The notes below the pieces were generated by a model, which saw only the letters and a list, made by a program, of their open reading frames with translations, did no database searches and was not told the DNA's origin. Below, one piece after another: positions 1-7,340 of a stretch of 64,000 nt of DNA. The DNA comes from Rhodobacter sp. Har01 (GTDB lineage Bacteria > Pseudomonadota > Alphaproteobacteria > Rhodobacterales > Rhodobacteraceae): assembly GCF_020564565.1 (NCBI RefSeq), contig NZ_JAJCTD010000008.1, forward strand, positions 1 through 64,000. Direction: 5' to 3'. Numbering within the stretch: position 1 is the first letter of the stretch; each line of letters begins with the position of its first letter. The translations under genes and the position numbers were made by a program.

Positions 1-127
1 TCAACACCGTCGATCCCCACGCCTGGCTCGCCGACACCCTCGCACGCATTCCGGACTACAAAATCACAAAGGTCAACGATCTGCTCCCGTGGCGCTGGAA
101 CCGATAGCAGTCTGGCCGGACGCTTAC
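1..127 (+). mobile_element. Right end of an IS66-family insertion sequence
   Basis: This is the terminal part of an IS66-type element that enters from outside the window. It holds the last codons of the transposase (stop at 105-107), followed by 20 nt ending in cgcttac at 121-127. Read inwards, that is a GTAAGCG terminus, which is characteristic of IS66-family inverted repeats. The left end and target duplication are outside the window, so whether the element is intact cannot be judged. Confidence 0.75.
3..107 (+). CDS. IS66-family transposase, C-terminal fragment (cut by window edge)
   Basis: The last 34 residues of an IS66 DDE transposase (TnpC). The sequence reads NTVDPHAWLADTL, then IPDYKITKVNDLLPW and ends WNR. 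This matches the conserved IS66 C-terminal domain around 'P..WL...L.RI...P...L.ELLPW'. The gene is truncated only by the window boundary; the reading frame is open to position 3. It marks the left border of the window as mobile-element territory. Identification rests on motif recognition of this short tail. Confidence 0.8.
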   Translation, partial: NTVDPHAWLADTLARIPDYKITKVNDLLPWRWNR

Positions 128-138
128 ACGAATTCCGC

Positions 139-224
139 TGACCTGCTCCCCTGAAACGTCCGCACTTTGAAGTTAGTCTGTTCTCCAGCGAAGGAGACGA
201 ACATGAAGCGCAGCAGGTTCACGG
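139..224 (+). mobile_element. IS3-family left-end fragment with first codons of orfA
   Basis: The fragment begins TGACCTGCTCCCCTGAAACG, the style of an IS3-family (IS407-like) left end. It carries a ribosome-binding site (aaggag) and ATG at 203 followed by MKRSRFT, the usual start of IS3 orfA. The frame is then broken at 225 by a second copy of the same left end. Only about 86 bp of this copy remain, so it is a dead remnant. Confidence 0.65.
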
Positions 225-267
225 TGACCTGCTCCCCTGAAACGTCCGCACTTTGAGGTTAGTCTGT
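225..267 (+). repeat. Second copy of the IS3-type left end (direct repeat of 139-181)
   Basis: A 43-bp direct repeat of 139-181 that differs at one base (ttgaagtt versus ttgaggtt). Sequence identity stops after gttagtctgt. The two copies are 86 bp apart. This indicates one IS3-type element landing in, or recombining with, another a few codons into orfA, followed by loss of the bodies of both. Confidence 0.7.
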
Positions 268-776
268 GCGCCAGCTTGACATGGCCGACCTGCAGCTTCG
301 TGCGCTTGCCGCCCGGAGCCTCAGTCCCTTTTGGATCACTCCGTTGCCCCCGCCGCTCTTCGCTTCTGGGGAAGGTTCACATGGCTCAATTCTCAGTGGA
401 AATTACGCGCCGACCCGGCTCAGTTCCGGGTGGAAATCAACAGGGTGGCCGTCAGCCGATGTGCGCAACAGAGACCCCGATCTCCGTCTTCCCAGCCACA
501 GGGAATCCGGAACGGGAACTCCGGACAGGACCTCAAGACCGCCATTCCCCGACATATTGACGATACCCGCGAACAGGTCGACATCCTCAGGCGCGTGATC
601 AAGGCCGTCTGGCAAGAGGCCGAGGGCGAGAAATGCAGGGTCCGCATCAAGCTGGCCGGGCATGCCGTCGGCGTGGTGGCTTCCGGCACAAAGCACAGAT
701 CGACCTGCCGCGGCGCGACGTCGCTCGTGCTGCGGCAGAGGCTGCGGACCTTCACCATCCGGCGGAAGGACGACCA
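268..776. other. 509 bp without a supported gene; element debris likely
   Basis: No open frame here has recognisable protein similarity. The only structure seen is an imperfect repeat, ggctcaattctcagtggaaat (from 383) and ggctcagttccgggtggaaat (from 418), spaced 35 bp. That resembles the multiple terminal repeats of IS21-type elements, but the identification is tentative. A 169-codon minus-strand frame (403-912) overlaps the real esterase gene in another frame and is not credible as a gene. Confidence 0.4.
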
Positions 777-1856
777 TCACAGCCCGGGCAGCCCGTCCCT
801 TGCGAAGAAGAACCGGATCATGGCTTCGCTGGCATTCGGCCCCCTGGCGTCCGTGAAGGACCCGCGCGGCGACCCGCCCGACCAGGCATGGCCCAATCCC
901 TCGATGTCCCAATGCTCGACAAGCGCGGTCCCGTCGCTGTCCAGGCTTGCCTGCCGAACAAAGGCGCGCCCCGCCACTGTGCCGCGATCATCGACCTGCA
1001 CCACCTGCCGGGGTCCAAGCGCAACCGCGCGCTCGGCGATCCTGCGGCCGTTCGACGGGTGGACCGTGGTGTCGGCGCTGCCATGCAGAACGATGGTCCG
1101 CACCGGCACGGCACCGGGTCTGGTCGCCCGGTCCGGGCCATTCCCCGCCATCGCGGCGAAGGCGGACGGCAGGTCCGTGGCCGCGCCGCCTGGCAAGCCC
1201 GAATGGGCGCCCACCCCAGAGAACAGGTCCGGATAGGTCTCGCCCAGGATCACCGACATTGCGGCCCCGGCAGACAGTCCGGCGACAAAGATCCTGTCGC
1301 CCGGCACGCCCTGCGCGGCCGCAACGTTGCGCGCAAGGCCGGCCAGAATCGACGGCTCACCCTGGTCGCGGTGCTGGTCGCCGCGCCGGAACCAGTTCCA
1401 GCAGGTCTGCGCGTTCTCGCCGCGCGACTGGTGGGGGTAGACCACGATGAACCCATGGGCCTCGGCAAGCGCGTTCATCCCGGTGCCTGCCGCAAAGTCC
1501 TCGGGGGTCTGGGTGCAGCCGTGCAGCATGACGATCATGCCGGTGGCCCGCCGGCGGGCCAGAGTGGGCACATAGGTGCAATAGCGACGGCTGCCCGCTT
1601 CGCAGTTGAACTGCTCGTCCTGCCAGCGGGCGCCGCTGGGGATGTCGGGCACCGCGGCCCGGACGTCCGCCGCTGCCGGACGCAGGCGTGCCATCATGTC
1701 CTGCAACGGAGAGCTGGTCGTGGCCTCTGCCGTTGCCCCTGACGCAAGGCCGTGCTGTGCCAGCGTGCGCTGGACCAGATCGGCCGCAAAGGACGGCGCT
1801 GCGGATGGCAAGCGGCCCATCGCGGTGCGCCAGGCGCGGGGGTCGAAATCTGTCAT
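777..1856 (-). CDS. PHB-depolymerase-family esterase (alpha/beta hydrolase)
   Basis: A 359-residue alpha/beta hydrolase of the poly(3-hydroxybutyrate) depolymerase / LpqC-type esterase family. The oxyanion loop HGCT lies at 112-115. The nucleophile elbow GLSAGA places Ser195, with Asp262 in HGSADTTV and His323 in GLGHAW, so the catalytic triad is intact. No signal peptide is visible, so the protein is probably cytoplasmic and may act on PHB oligomers or other short-chain esters; the substrate is inferred only. The start MTDFDPRAW is chosen because the frame upstream (36 more codons) runs into the preceding gene. The gene follows a ribbon-helix-helix regulator by 22 bp on the same strand and is probably co-transcribed from that gene's promoter. 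Confidence 0.88.
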   Translation of the reverse strand: MTDFDPRAWRTAMGRLPSAAPSFAADLVQRTLAQHGLASGATAEATTSSPLQDMMARLRPAAADVRAAVPDIPSGARWQDEQFNCEAGSRRYCTYVPTLARRRATGMIVMLHGCTQTPEDFAAGTGMNALAEAHGFIVVYPHQSRGENAQTCWNWFRRGDQHRDQGEPSILAGLARNVAAAQGVPGDRIFVAGLSAGAAMSVILGETYPDLFSGVGAHSGLPGGAATDLPSAFAAMAGNGPDRATRPGAVPVRTIVLHGSADTTVHPSNGRRIAERAVALGPRQVVQVDDRGTVAGRAFVRQASLDSDGTALVEHWDIEGLGHAWSGGSPRGSFTDARGPNASEAMIRFFFARDGLPGL

Positions 1857-1878
1857 CGGCTCAGTCCTTCCTGATGTT

Positions 1879-2295
1879 CTACCGGATACGTCCGGCCAAG
1901 GCCCGCTTGACTTCGGGGGTGGCCTGCAACGCGCCCAGAACGGTGATCGAGCCGATCGTGGCACGCGCCAGCTCGGCCGAGACGTCGGGCGCGATCCGCG
2001 CCAGACCCACCACCTTCACATGCAGAACCTTGCCGGCGTCGCGCAGCGCCTCAAGGTCGGCCCGGCCATAGTCGCGCAGCCCCAGTTCCAGCGTCTGGCG
2101 CTGGAGACTGGCTCTGACCGTCTCGTCCTGCGCGTCAAGCTGCCGGCGGATGGCAGAGCGGATGAAATCGCTCCGGTTGGCGTAAAAGCCCTCTTGCACC
2201 AGCAGATCGACCCGCCCGAGATCGACGAAGCCAAGATTGATCGTGATCTTCTCGCTTTCGGGCTGCGTCTCGCGCGGCGGCTTGCCGTTCGGCAT
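1879..2295 (-). CDS. CopG-type ribbon-helix-helix transcriptional regulator
   Basis: 138 residues. The N-terminal part (about 15-55) reads as a ribbon-helix-helix domain: a beta strand, ITINLG, then helices through LLVQEGFYANRSDFIRSAIR, the usual CopG/ParD layout. The C-terminal 80 residues form an extension without a fold I can name. The start at 2295 follows GGAGAG at proper spacing; an in-frame ATG at 2307 is less well placed. The promoter region carries repeats fitting autorepression (see 2304-2346). No toxin gene follows; the downstream gene is an esterase, so this looks like a local regulator rather than an antitoxin. Confidence 0.8.
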   Translation of the reverse strand: MPNGKPPRETQPESEKITINLGFVDLGRVDLLVQEGFYANRSDFIRSAIRRQLDAQDETVRASLQRQTLELGLRDYGRADLEALRDAGKVLHVKVVGLARIAPDVSAELARATIGSITVLGALQATPEVKRALAGRIR

Positions 2296-2303
2296 GGTTC
2301 TCT

Positions 2304-2346
2304 CCATCCATATGGATGGTATATGGATGGAACATGCAGAGTTCAA
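2304..2346 (-). promoter_or_regulatory. Promoter and RHH operator of the copG-esterase operon
   Basis: On the minus strand, TTGAAC (2346-2341) and TATACC (2323-2318) are separated by exactly 17 bp, a good sigma70 promoter. Overlapping the -10 and the leader is a perfect 16-bp palindrome, CCATCCATATGGATGG (2304-2319). A further CCATCCATAT arm is repeated 11 bp away (2321-2330). Repeats spaced one helical turn apart are what ribbon-helix-helix dimers bind, so the regulator encoded immediately downstream probably represses itself. Confidence 0.7.
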
Positions 2347-2482
2347 GACTGAAGTCGGCGCCGTCCTTCTGCCGGTCCCTTGCAGGCCGGGGCGCTGACG
2401 CCAATCCTTTGGTCTTCGAACCGGTGACTGCCGCGCGCCGGGCCCCGCCGGCGCTTGCCGGCCCGGGACCGGCCGCAAGGCA

Positions 2483-2512
2483 AAACGCCCGCACCTTTCG
2501 GCACGGGCGTTT
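2483..2512 (-). terminator. Rho-independent terminator of rpsO
   Basis: Nine-bp perfect arms (AAACGCCCG / CGGGCGTTT) enclose a 12-nt loop. On the minus strand the second arm runs into TTTTG. It lies about 22 nt after the rpsO stop codon and fits an intrinsic terminator. Confidence 0.8.
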
Positions 2513-2533
2513 GCGGGAAACCTGTGAAAGGGC

Positions 2534-2803
2534 TTAGCGGCGCAGGCCGAGGCGCTGGATCAGCGTCGTGTAGCGCGCTTCGTCTTTCTTCTTGAGATAG
2601 TCCAGCAGCTTGCGGCGCTGGGCGACCTGCATCAGAAGGCCACGACGCGAGTGGTTGTCCTTCTTGTGGGTCTTGAAGTGCTCGGTCAGCGTGGCGATGC
2701 GCGACGACAGGATGGCAACCTGAACCTCGGGCGAACCGGTGTCGCCTTCCTTGGTGCCGTATTCCTTGATCAGCCGCGCTTTCTCTTCAACCGTGATCGA
2801 CAT
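2534..2803 (-). CDS. rpsO: 30S ribosomal protein S15
   Basis: 89 residues, the normal length for S15, a primary 16S rRNA-binding protein of the 30S platform. The sequence carries the conserved [23 protein letters not shown] and LLDYLKKKD segments. In most proteobacteria pnp follows directly. Here rpsO is followed by its own terminator and pnp lies 29 kb away on the other strand. The gene is divergent from the RTX-type gene at 3116. Confidence 0.98.
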   Translation of the reverse strand: MSITVEEKARLIKEYGTKEGDTGSPEVQVAILSSRIATLTEHFKTHKKDNHSRRGLLMQVAQRRKLLDYLKKKDEARYTTLIQRLGLRR

Positions 2804-3115
2804 CGCAATGCTCCTTGCGGTTTGGCGTGACGGCCACAGCCGGGATGTCGTCCAGCAGGGCCCTTGAACACCGCCTTGGCAGGCGGATGCGTGCGTATAG
2901 GGGGAAACGGACCGAAAGAAAAGCCGGATTCTCGGCCCGCGGCCCGCCAGAAGATCGGAACGATTTGGCGAAAGCTTGCAGCGTCGAACGGCTGCGAGGA
3001 CGGCTTGATTCGTGCTATCACGGCGGATGAATTCCTAATCCTGTCAGAAGGTTGGAGGGGAACATGGTTAACGCCGCCGTGGGGGCGGCTTCTGACAGAT
3101 GTGGGGTGACAAGCG
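2804..3115. other. Divergent leader region between rpsO and the RTX-type gene
   Basis: 312 bp with no protein gene of its own. It contains a 10-bp inverted repeat, CTGTCAGAAG (3041-3050) and CTTCTGACAG (3089-3098). Sharing its right arm is a tight hairpin GCCGCC-5 nt-GGCGGC (3073-3089). A short frame starting at ATG 3064 sits 3 nt after GGAGGGG and overlaps the start of the downstream gene in another frame, so it could be a regulatory upstream ORF. No promoter could be assigned with confidence. Confidence 0.45.
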
Positions 3116-4114
3116 ATGCTGCTGATGCTGGGAATGATGGGTGCTGTCCTGGCCGGGGTTCTGGCGGAAAGCGTCATGGGGCTGACCTCGGGCGAGGACG
3201 CCGAGGATGATGCCGGCGACGACGCCGCGGATGAGACGCCGCACGAGGAAGGCGACCAGGACCTGTTGCAGGACGAAGACGGCGCCGAAAGCGACGACTC
3301 CCCGGACGCGCAGGATGATCCGGTCACCGTTCATGGCGATGCGGCCGACAACAGGATCTCGGGCGGCGAGGCTGACGATCTTCTGGCCGGCGGCGCGGGC
3401 AATGACCAGATCGACGCGCAGGGCGGCGACGACCGCCTGGATGGCGGCGATGGCGATGACCGGATCTGGGCCGGGGCGGGCGACGATCTGGCCCTGGGCG
3501 GCAATGGGGCCGACCTGATCGAGGGTCAGGACGGCGCAGACAGCCTGTGGGGCGAGGCCGGCGCTGACATGCTGGCCGGGCACGAAGGCGCGGATGTGCT
3601 GGACGGCGGCGATGGCGGCGACACGCTGCTGGGTGGCGGCGGCGACGATAGCCTGGACGGCGGCGCGGGCGATGACTGGCTGGCCGGAGGCGACGGCAAC
3701 GATGTGCTGGCCGGCGCCGCAGGGTCGGACACGCTGGACGGCAACGCCGGCGACGACATGCTTTCGGGCCTGTTCCCGGAAGGCGACGATGAAGAGATCG
3801 ACTTCCTGAACGGCGGCGCCGGTGACGATGTGCTGACCCTGGGCGCGGGCGACTATGCCAGCGGCGGCGCGGGGGCGGACGAATTCACCCTCAGCCAGTG
3901 GCTGGGCGAGGGTGGGCACGCAACGATCACCGACTATGACGCAGCAGAAGACCAGATCGTGCTGGTCTATGATGCCGCCGTGCATGCCGATCCGCAGGTG
4001 ACGGTCGAGGCCGTCGAGGGGTCGGACGCGGTGAACATCCTGCTGGACGGCACCTCGGTGGCCACGGTGAACGGCACGGTGACTCCGGCGGACATTCAAC
4101 TGCTGGCGGCCTGA
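3116..4114 (+). CDS. Acidic RTX-type calcium-binding repeat protein
   Basis: 332 residues. The first 23 are a hydrophobic segment (MLLMLGMMGAVLAGVLA...), either an uncleaved anchor or a signal. A very acidic linker follows (about 25-70). About 14 glycine/aspartate nonapeptides of the GGxGxDxLx type (about 75-250) come next; in RTX proteins such repeats form a calcium-binding beta-roll. The last 80 residues lack repeats and resemble the C-terminal region seen after RTX blocks. No catalytic domain is present. Type I secreted RTX proteins normally lack an N-terminal hydrophobic segment, so the export route is unclear. The SD (ggggtga) is weak and the leader is structured. Function unknown; perhaps surface-associated calcium binding. 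Confidence 0.8.
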   Translation: MLLMLGMMGAVLAGVLAESVMGLTSGEDAEDDAGDDAADETPHEEGDQDLLQDEDGAESDDSPDAQDDPVTVHGDAADNRISGGEADDLLAGGAGNDQIDAQGGDDRLDGGDGDDRIWAGAGDDLALGGNGADLIEGQDGADSLWGEAGADMLAGHEGADVLDGGDGGDTLLGGGGDDSLDGGAGDDWLAGGDGNDVLAGAAGSDTLDGNAGDDMLSGLFPEGDDEEIDFLNGGAGDDVLTLGAGDYASGGAGADEFTLSQWLGEGGHATITDYDAAEDQIVLVYDAAVHADPQVTVEAVEGSDAVNILLDGTSVATVNGTVTPADIQLLAA

Positions 4115-5025
4115 TCCCCAGGCGGGGTGGCAGCGCGAAAGAACGGCAGAAAGGCGCCCAGCACGGCTTCGGGCGCCTCTTCCATGACGAAATGGCCGCT
4201 GTCCACCGATGCGTCGGTCACGGTCTCGGCCCAGCGGCGCCAGATGCCCGCGGGGTCGCCGGTGCGGGCGGGAAAGCCGTGCCGGCCCCAGAGAAAGTGC
4301 AAGGGCGCCGTGATGCGGCGCTGGGCGGCGCGGTCGGCTTCGTCATGCGCGCGGTCGGTGGTGGCCCCGGCGCGGTAGTCGGCGCACATGGCGGCGATGC
4401 GGGCGGGGTCGCGGGCCTGCTCGCGATAGCTGCGCAGGGAATCGGCGGGGAAGACGGCAAGCGACTTGTGCTGGGTCCAGGAGGCAAGGGTCCAGTCGAT
4501 ATAGGCCACCGGGTCAGCGTCGATCATCCGTTCGGGCAGGGGGGCGGGCTGGGCAAGGAAGGTCCAGTGATAGGCGGCAAGGGCCAGTTCGGCGCCCCAA
4601 TGTGCCCAGTATTCGGCGGTGGGGGCGATCTCGATGATGCCCAGGCGCGACACCCGGTCGGGGTGGTCGAAGGCCAGCCGATAGGCGACGCGGGCACCGC
4701 GGTCATGGCCAAGGATCATCGCCTGGGGCAGGTGCAGGGCATCCATCAGGGCGACGATGTCCGCGGCCATCTGGCGTTTGGAATAGGTGGCGTGGGTGGC
4801 GTCGTCGGGCGGCGCGTCGGACTGGCCATAGCCGCGCAGGTCGGGGATGAGCACGCGGAAATGCTGCGACAGGGCGGGGGCGACGCGCCACCAGCACATC
4901 CCGTTCTGCGGGTAGCCGTGCAGCAGGATCAGCGCCGGGCCTGACCCCGCCTCTTGCAGCGACAGGGTGATGTCGGGCAGCGCGATGCGGCGGCGGGTGA
5001 AACCGGGGATTTCGGACATCGGCAT
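4096..5025 (-). CDS. Haloacetate-dehalogenase-like alpha/beta hydrolase
   Basis: 309 residues. The nucleophile is aspartate (GHDRGAR, Asp108), as in haloacetate dehalogenases and epoxide hydrolases, not serine. Residues aligned by spacing with fluoroacetate dehalogenase are present: Arg109 and Arg112 (carboxylate binding), His153-Trp154 and Tyr216 (halide pocket), and His277 (general base). The usual acidic partner Asp is Glu132 here. The expected reaction is hydrolytic removal of halide from a haloacetate, but substrate is an inference. The start has AAGGA 5 nt upstream. It sits downstream of truB on the same strand and its 3' end overlaps the convergent RTX gene by 19 bp. Confidence 0.75.
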   Translation of the reverse strand: MPMSEIPGFTRRRIALPDITLSLQEAGSGPALILLHGYPQNGMCWWRVAPALSQHFRVLIPDLRGYGQSDAPPDDATHATYSKRQMAADIVALMDALHLPQAMILGHDRGARVAYRLAFDHPDRVSRLGIIEIAPTAEYWAHWGAELALAAYHWTFLAQPAPLPERMIDADPVAYIDWTLASWTQHKSLAVFPADSLRSYREQARDPARIAAMCADYRAGATTDRAHDEADRAAQRRITAPLHFLWGRHGFPARTGDPAGIWRRWAETVTDASVDSGHFVMEEAPEAVLGAFLPFFRAATPPGDQAASS

Positions 5026-5105
5026 GGGTTCCTTGCGCGGCAGCGGTCAGGCCGGGATGGTGCAGCGGCCGGCCGGGGGTGCGCAAGAGTGCTGACGGCG
5101 GCCGC

Positions 5106-5150
5106 CGGGGGCTTCGCGCCCCCGGGCCCCCGCGGGGTATTTTCGCCAAG
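5106..5150. repeat. GC-rich intergenic hairpin, possible terminator
   Basis: CGGGGGC-ttcgc-GCCCCCG (5106-5124) is followed by the palindrome CCCCGCGGGG and then tattttcgccaagatgaag. I recall very similar GC hairpin plus 'tattttcgcc' blocks between genes in many Rhodobacteraceae. Only one copy is seen in this window. It lies between truB and the dehalogenase-like gene and may end or process the truB transcript. Confidence 0.45.
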
Positions 5151-5174
5151 ATGAAGTTGGGGAGGAAGGGGGGC

Positions 5175-6077
5175 TTAGCGATTGAAGACGCGGCTGGGGT
5201 GCAACTCGCCGCCCATGTAGCGGCCGACGGCGAGGGCAAGGCCGTCGAGGCTGGCCCAGGCCTCGGAGCCGTAGGGCAAGTGGCCCAGAACCTGACCGGG
5301 GTTGCCGTGCGACAGGCGGGTGGCGCCTTCGGGGGTGGCCTGCAGTTCGGGCAGGCCGGTGAGGGCCTGTTCAAGCGGGTGGAGGAGGCTGTCGATTTCA
5401 GGCATGCCGGAAAGGCGGTCGAGGTCTTGCAGGGTGCAGGCGTCACTGGCGCGGAAGGGGCCGGTCCAGTCGCGGCGGAGCCATTGGACATGGGCGAGGC
5501 AGCCCAGGGCGCGGCCAAGGTCGCGGGCGATGCTGCGGACATAGCCGCCCTTGCCGCAGACCATCTCCAGATCGGCATGGTCGGGGTCGGGGCGGGCGAG
5601 GAGGCTCAGGCGCTCGACGAACAGCGGGCGGGCGGCGAGGTCCATGGCGATGCCTTCGCGGGCCAGGTCATAGGCGCGCTCGCCGTCGACCTTGACGGCC
5701 GAGACCTGCGGCGGGACTTGCAGGATGTCGCCGCGGAAGGCGGCGAGGGCGGCTTCGATCTGCGCGTCGGTGGGGCGGTTCGGGCTGGTGGCCAGGGTTT
5801 CGCCTTCGGCATCGTCGGTCGAGGTGGCCGCGCCGAAGGTGATGCGGAAGCGGTAGGCCTTGCTGGCGTCGGTGATCAGCGGCACGGTCTTGGTCGCCTC
5901 GCCCAGGGCCACGGCAAGAACGCCGGTGGCGGCGGGGTCAAGGGTGCCGGCGTGACCGGCCTTTTGCGCGCCGAAGGCCCGGCGGACGCGGGCGACGACC
6001 TCGGTCGAGCCGATGCCGGCGGGCTTGTCGACGATGACCCAGCCCGAGACGGGGCGGCCTTTCCGGGTGCGGGCCAT
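5175..6077 (-). CDS. truB: tRNA pseudouridine(55) synthase
   Basis: 300 residues, normal for TruB. It isomerises U55 in the T-loop of tRNAs. Visible family features are [14 protein letters not shown] near the N-terminus, the catalytic motif [13 protein letters not shown] with the essential Asp, the Tyr-containing YRFRITFG, and the C-terminal RSIARDLG segment. It is the third gene of a tight rbfA-DUF2233-truB operon (3 bp after the DUF2233 stop), the usual translation/ribosome-assembly context. Confidence 0.97.
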   Translation of the reverse strand: MARTRKGRPVSGWVIVDKPAGIGSTEVVARVRRAFGAQKAGHAGTLDPAATGVLAVALGEATKTVPLITDASKAYRFRITFGAATSTDDAEGETLATSPNRPTDAQIEAALAAFRGDILQVPPQVSAVKVDGERAYDLAREGIAMDLAARPLFVERLSLLARPDPDHADLEMVCGKGGYVRSIARDLGRALGCLAHVQWLRRDWTGPFRASDACTLQDLDRLSGMPEIDSLLHPLEQALTGLPELQATPEGATRLSHGNPGQVLGHLPYGSEAWASLDGLALAVGRYMGGELHPSRVFNR

Positions 6078-6080
6078 GGC

Positions 6081-6818
6081 CTAGCCTTTCGGGACGACGG
6101 CGCCGACGATGGGGCCCATCGGGAAGCCAAGGTCGCTGCGGCCAAGGTTCGGCGCGTAGAGGCGCGAGATGCTGCCGTCGAAATACAGCGCGTCGGGCAG
6201 GCCAAGGTGATCACGGAACAGCCGCGCAAAGCGGTGGAAGTTCACCGCGTCGTTCGAGATGGCAAAGACGGCGCGGCTGCCATCGGGGCTGACCCCCACG
6301 CCGTTGCGGATGTAAAGCGAATCGCTGTCGGGCAGCAGCTTGGGGTGCAGCGCGCCGCCGATCACCAGCATCGGGCCGGATTGGGTGGCCCAGGTGCAGG
6401 CGGGGCGCCGGGTCTTGAAGGTGCGGCTTTCGACGACGCGGAAGCCGCCCTCGCCCCAGCAGAACACGCCGTTCGGCAGAAGGCCGAAGTTGCCGGGGCC
6501 GTCGCGGGTGACAAGTCCCGCGAGTTCGCGCCCGGCCTGCACGAACAGGCCCACCGGCGACAGGTCGCGGTGATACATGCCGGCGTTCATCGCAAAGCCC
6601 AAGGTGGCGCCATCGGCGGCCAGCGCGTCGTTGACGGCGGCAAAGCTGCCGTAGGGGCCATCGGCGCCGTTCAGGAACAGCCGCAGGTCATCGGCCCGGG
6701 TCACCTCGCACAGGGTGAAGGAGGTGGCCTCGAACACCTCGTCCCGGCAGGCGGTGGCCGCCGCCGGAAGGGCCGTCTGCGGCAGCAGCAGGGCCAGAAG
6801 GGCCAGCAGGCGGCGCAT
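6081..6818 (-). CDS. Exported DUF2233 (phosphodiester-glycosidase-like) protein
   Basis: 245 residues with an N-terminal signal peptide (MRRLLALLALLLPQTALPAAATA). The body matches the DUF2233/NAGPA-like family: FAMNAGMYHRDLSPVGLFV, GNFGLLPNGVF, QSGPMLVIGG, and DALYFDGSISRLY near the end. The fold is that of phosphodiester glycosidases, but the bacterial substrates are not established. The gene is periplasmic and wedged between rbfA (3 bp upstream) and truB, so it is expressed with translation genes despite having no obvious link to them. Confidence 0.8.
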   Translation of the reverse strand: MRRLLALLALLLPQTALPAAATACRDEVFEATSFTLCEVTRADDLRLFLNGADGPYGSFAAVNDALAADGATLGFAMNAGMYHRDLSPVGLFVQAGRELAGLVTRDGPGNFGLLPNGVFCWGEGGFRVVESRTFKTRRPACTWATQSGPMLVIGGALHPKLLPDSDSLYIRNGVGVSPDGSRAVFAISNDAVNFHRFARLFRDHLGLPDALYFDGSISRLYAPNLGRSDLGFPMGPIVGAVVPKG

Positions 6819-6821
6819 GGC

Positions 6822-7238
6822 CTAGACCTGATCCTCATCCGGCGCGGCAAGGTCGCGCTGGACGGTCGGGTCGGAGAACAGGCGGCGGGTCTCGTCCAGG
6901 CGGTCGAAGGTTTCATCCGGGCGGAAGCGCAGGTCGGGGGCGTATTTAAGCGTCAGCTCGGCGCTGACGCGGTGGCGCAACTCGCCCTTGTTGCGCGACA
7001 GCGCCTTGATGGCGTCCTCGACCGGCACGCTGCCCATCAGCGGCATGACATAGACCGTGGCAACCTTGAGGTCGGTGGACAACGACACCTCGCCCACCGT
7101 GATCGACATGGCGTTCAGTTCGGGATCGTGGATCTCGGCCCGGTTCAGCACGTCGGAAAGGGTGCGGCGGATCAACTCGCCGACGCGCAGCTGACGCTGC
7201 GAGGGGCCTTGGCCCGAGGAGGAGCGTTTGGAGGACAT
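6822..7238 (-). CDS. rbfA: 30S ribosome-binding factor A
   Basis: 138 residues. RbfA is a small KH-like protein that assists late 16S rRNA 5'-end maturation and cold adaptation. Recognisable segments are RVGELIRRTLSDVL, ITVGEVSLSTDLKVATVYV and LRFRPDETFDRLDE. The start MSSKRSSSG follows codons in the same frame that do not look coding. First gene of the rbfA-DUF2233-truB unit; divergent from dapB. Confidence 0.95.
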   Translation of the reverse strand: MSSKRSSSGQGPSQRQLRVGELIRRTLSDVLNRAEIHDPELNAMSITVGEVSLSTDLKVATVYVMPLMGSVPVEDAIKALSRNKGELRHRVSAELTLKYAPDLRFRPDETFDRLDETRRLFSDPTVQRDLAAPDEDQV

Positions 7239-7340
7239 GGGCAGCGGTCTATGCGGAATCGGCGGGCACCGCAACGGGCCGGGCTTTCGCGGGCGCGCGA
7301 TGGGCGCTAAAGCGCGAAGGGAAGCGTGGAGGGTTGGCCA

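Noticed and set aside
403..912. Minus-strand 169-codon frame left of the esterase
   Set aside because: It overlaps the esterase 3' end in another frame, is rich in Arg, Pro and His, and has no ribosome-binding site or recognisable domain.
1879..2295. Toxin-antitoxin pair
   Set aside because: The regulator is RHH-type like many antitoxins, but the neighbouring gene is an intact 359-residue esterase, not a toxin.
3001..3115. Riboswitch before the RTX gene
   Set aside because: The hairpins do not match any riboswitch layout I know, and the downstream gene is not metabolic.
5079..7310. Plus-strand 743-codon open frame
   Set aside because: It is antisense to truB, DUF2233 and rbfA; long antisense frames are common in GC-rich DNA and the Gly/Ala/Val composition is typical of them.
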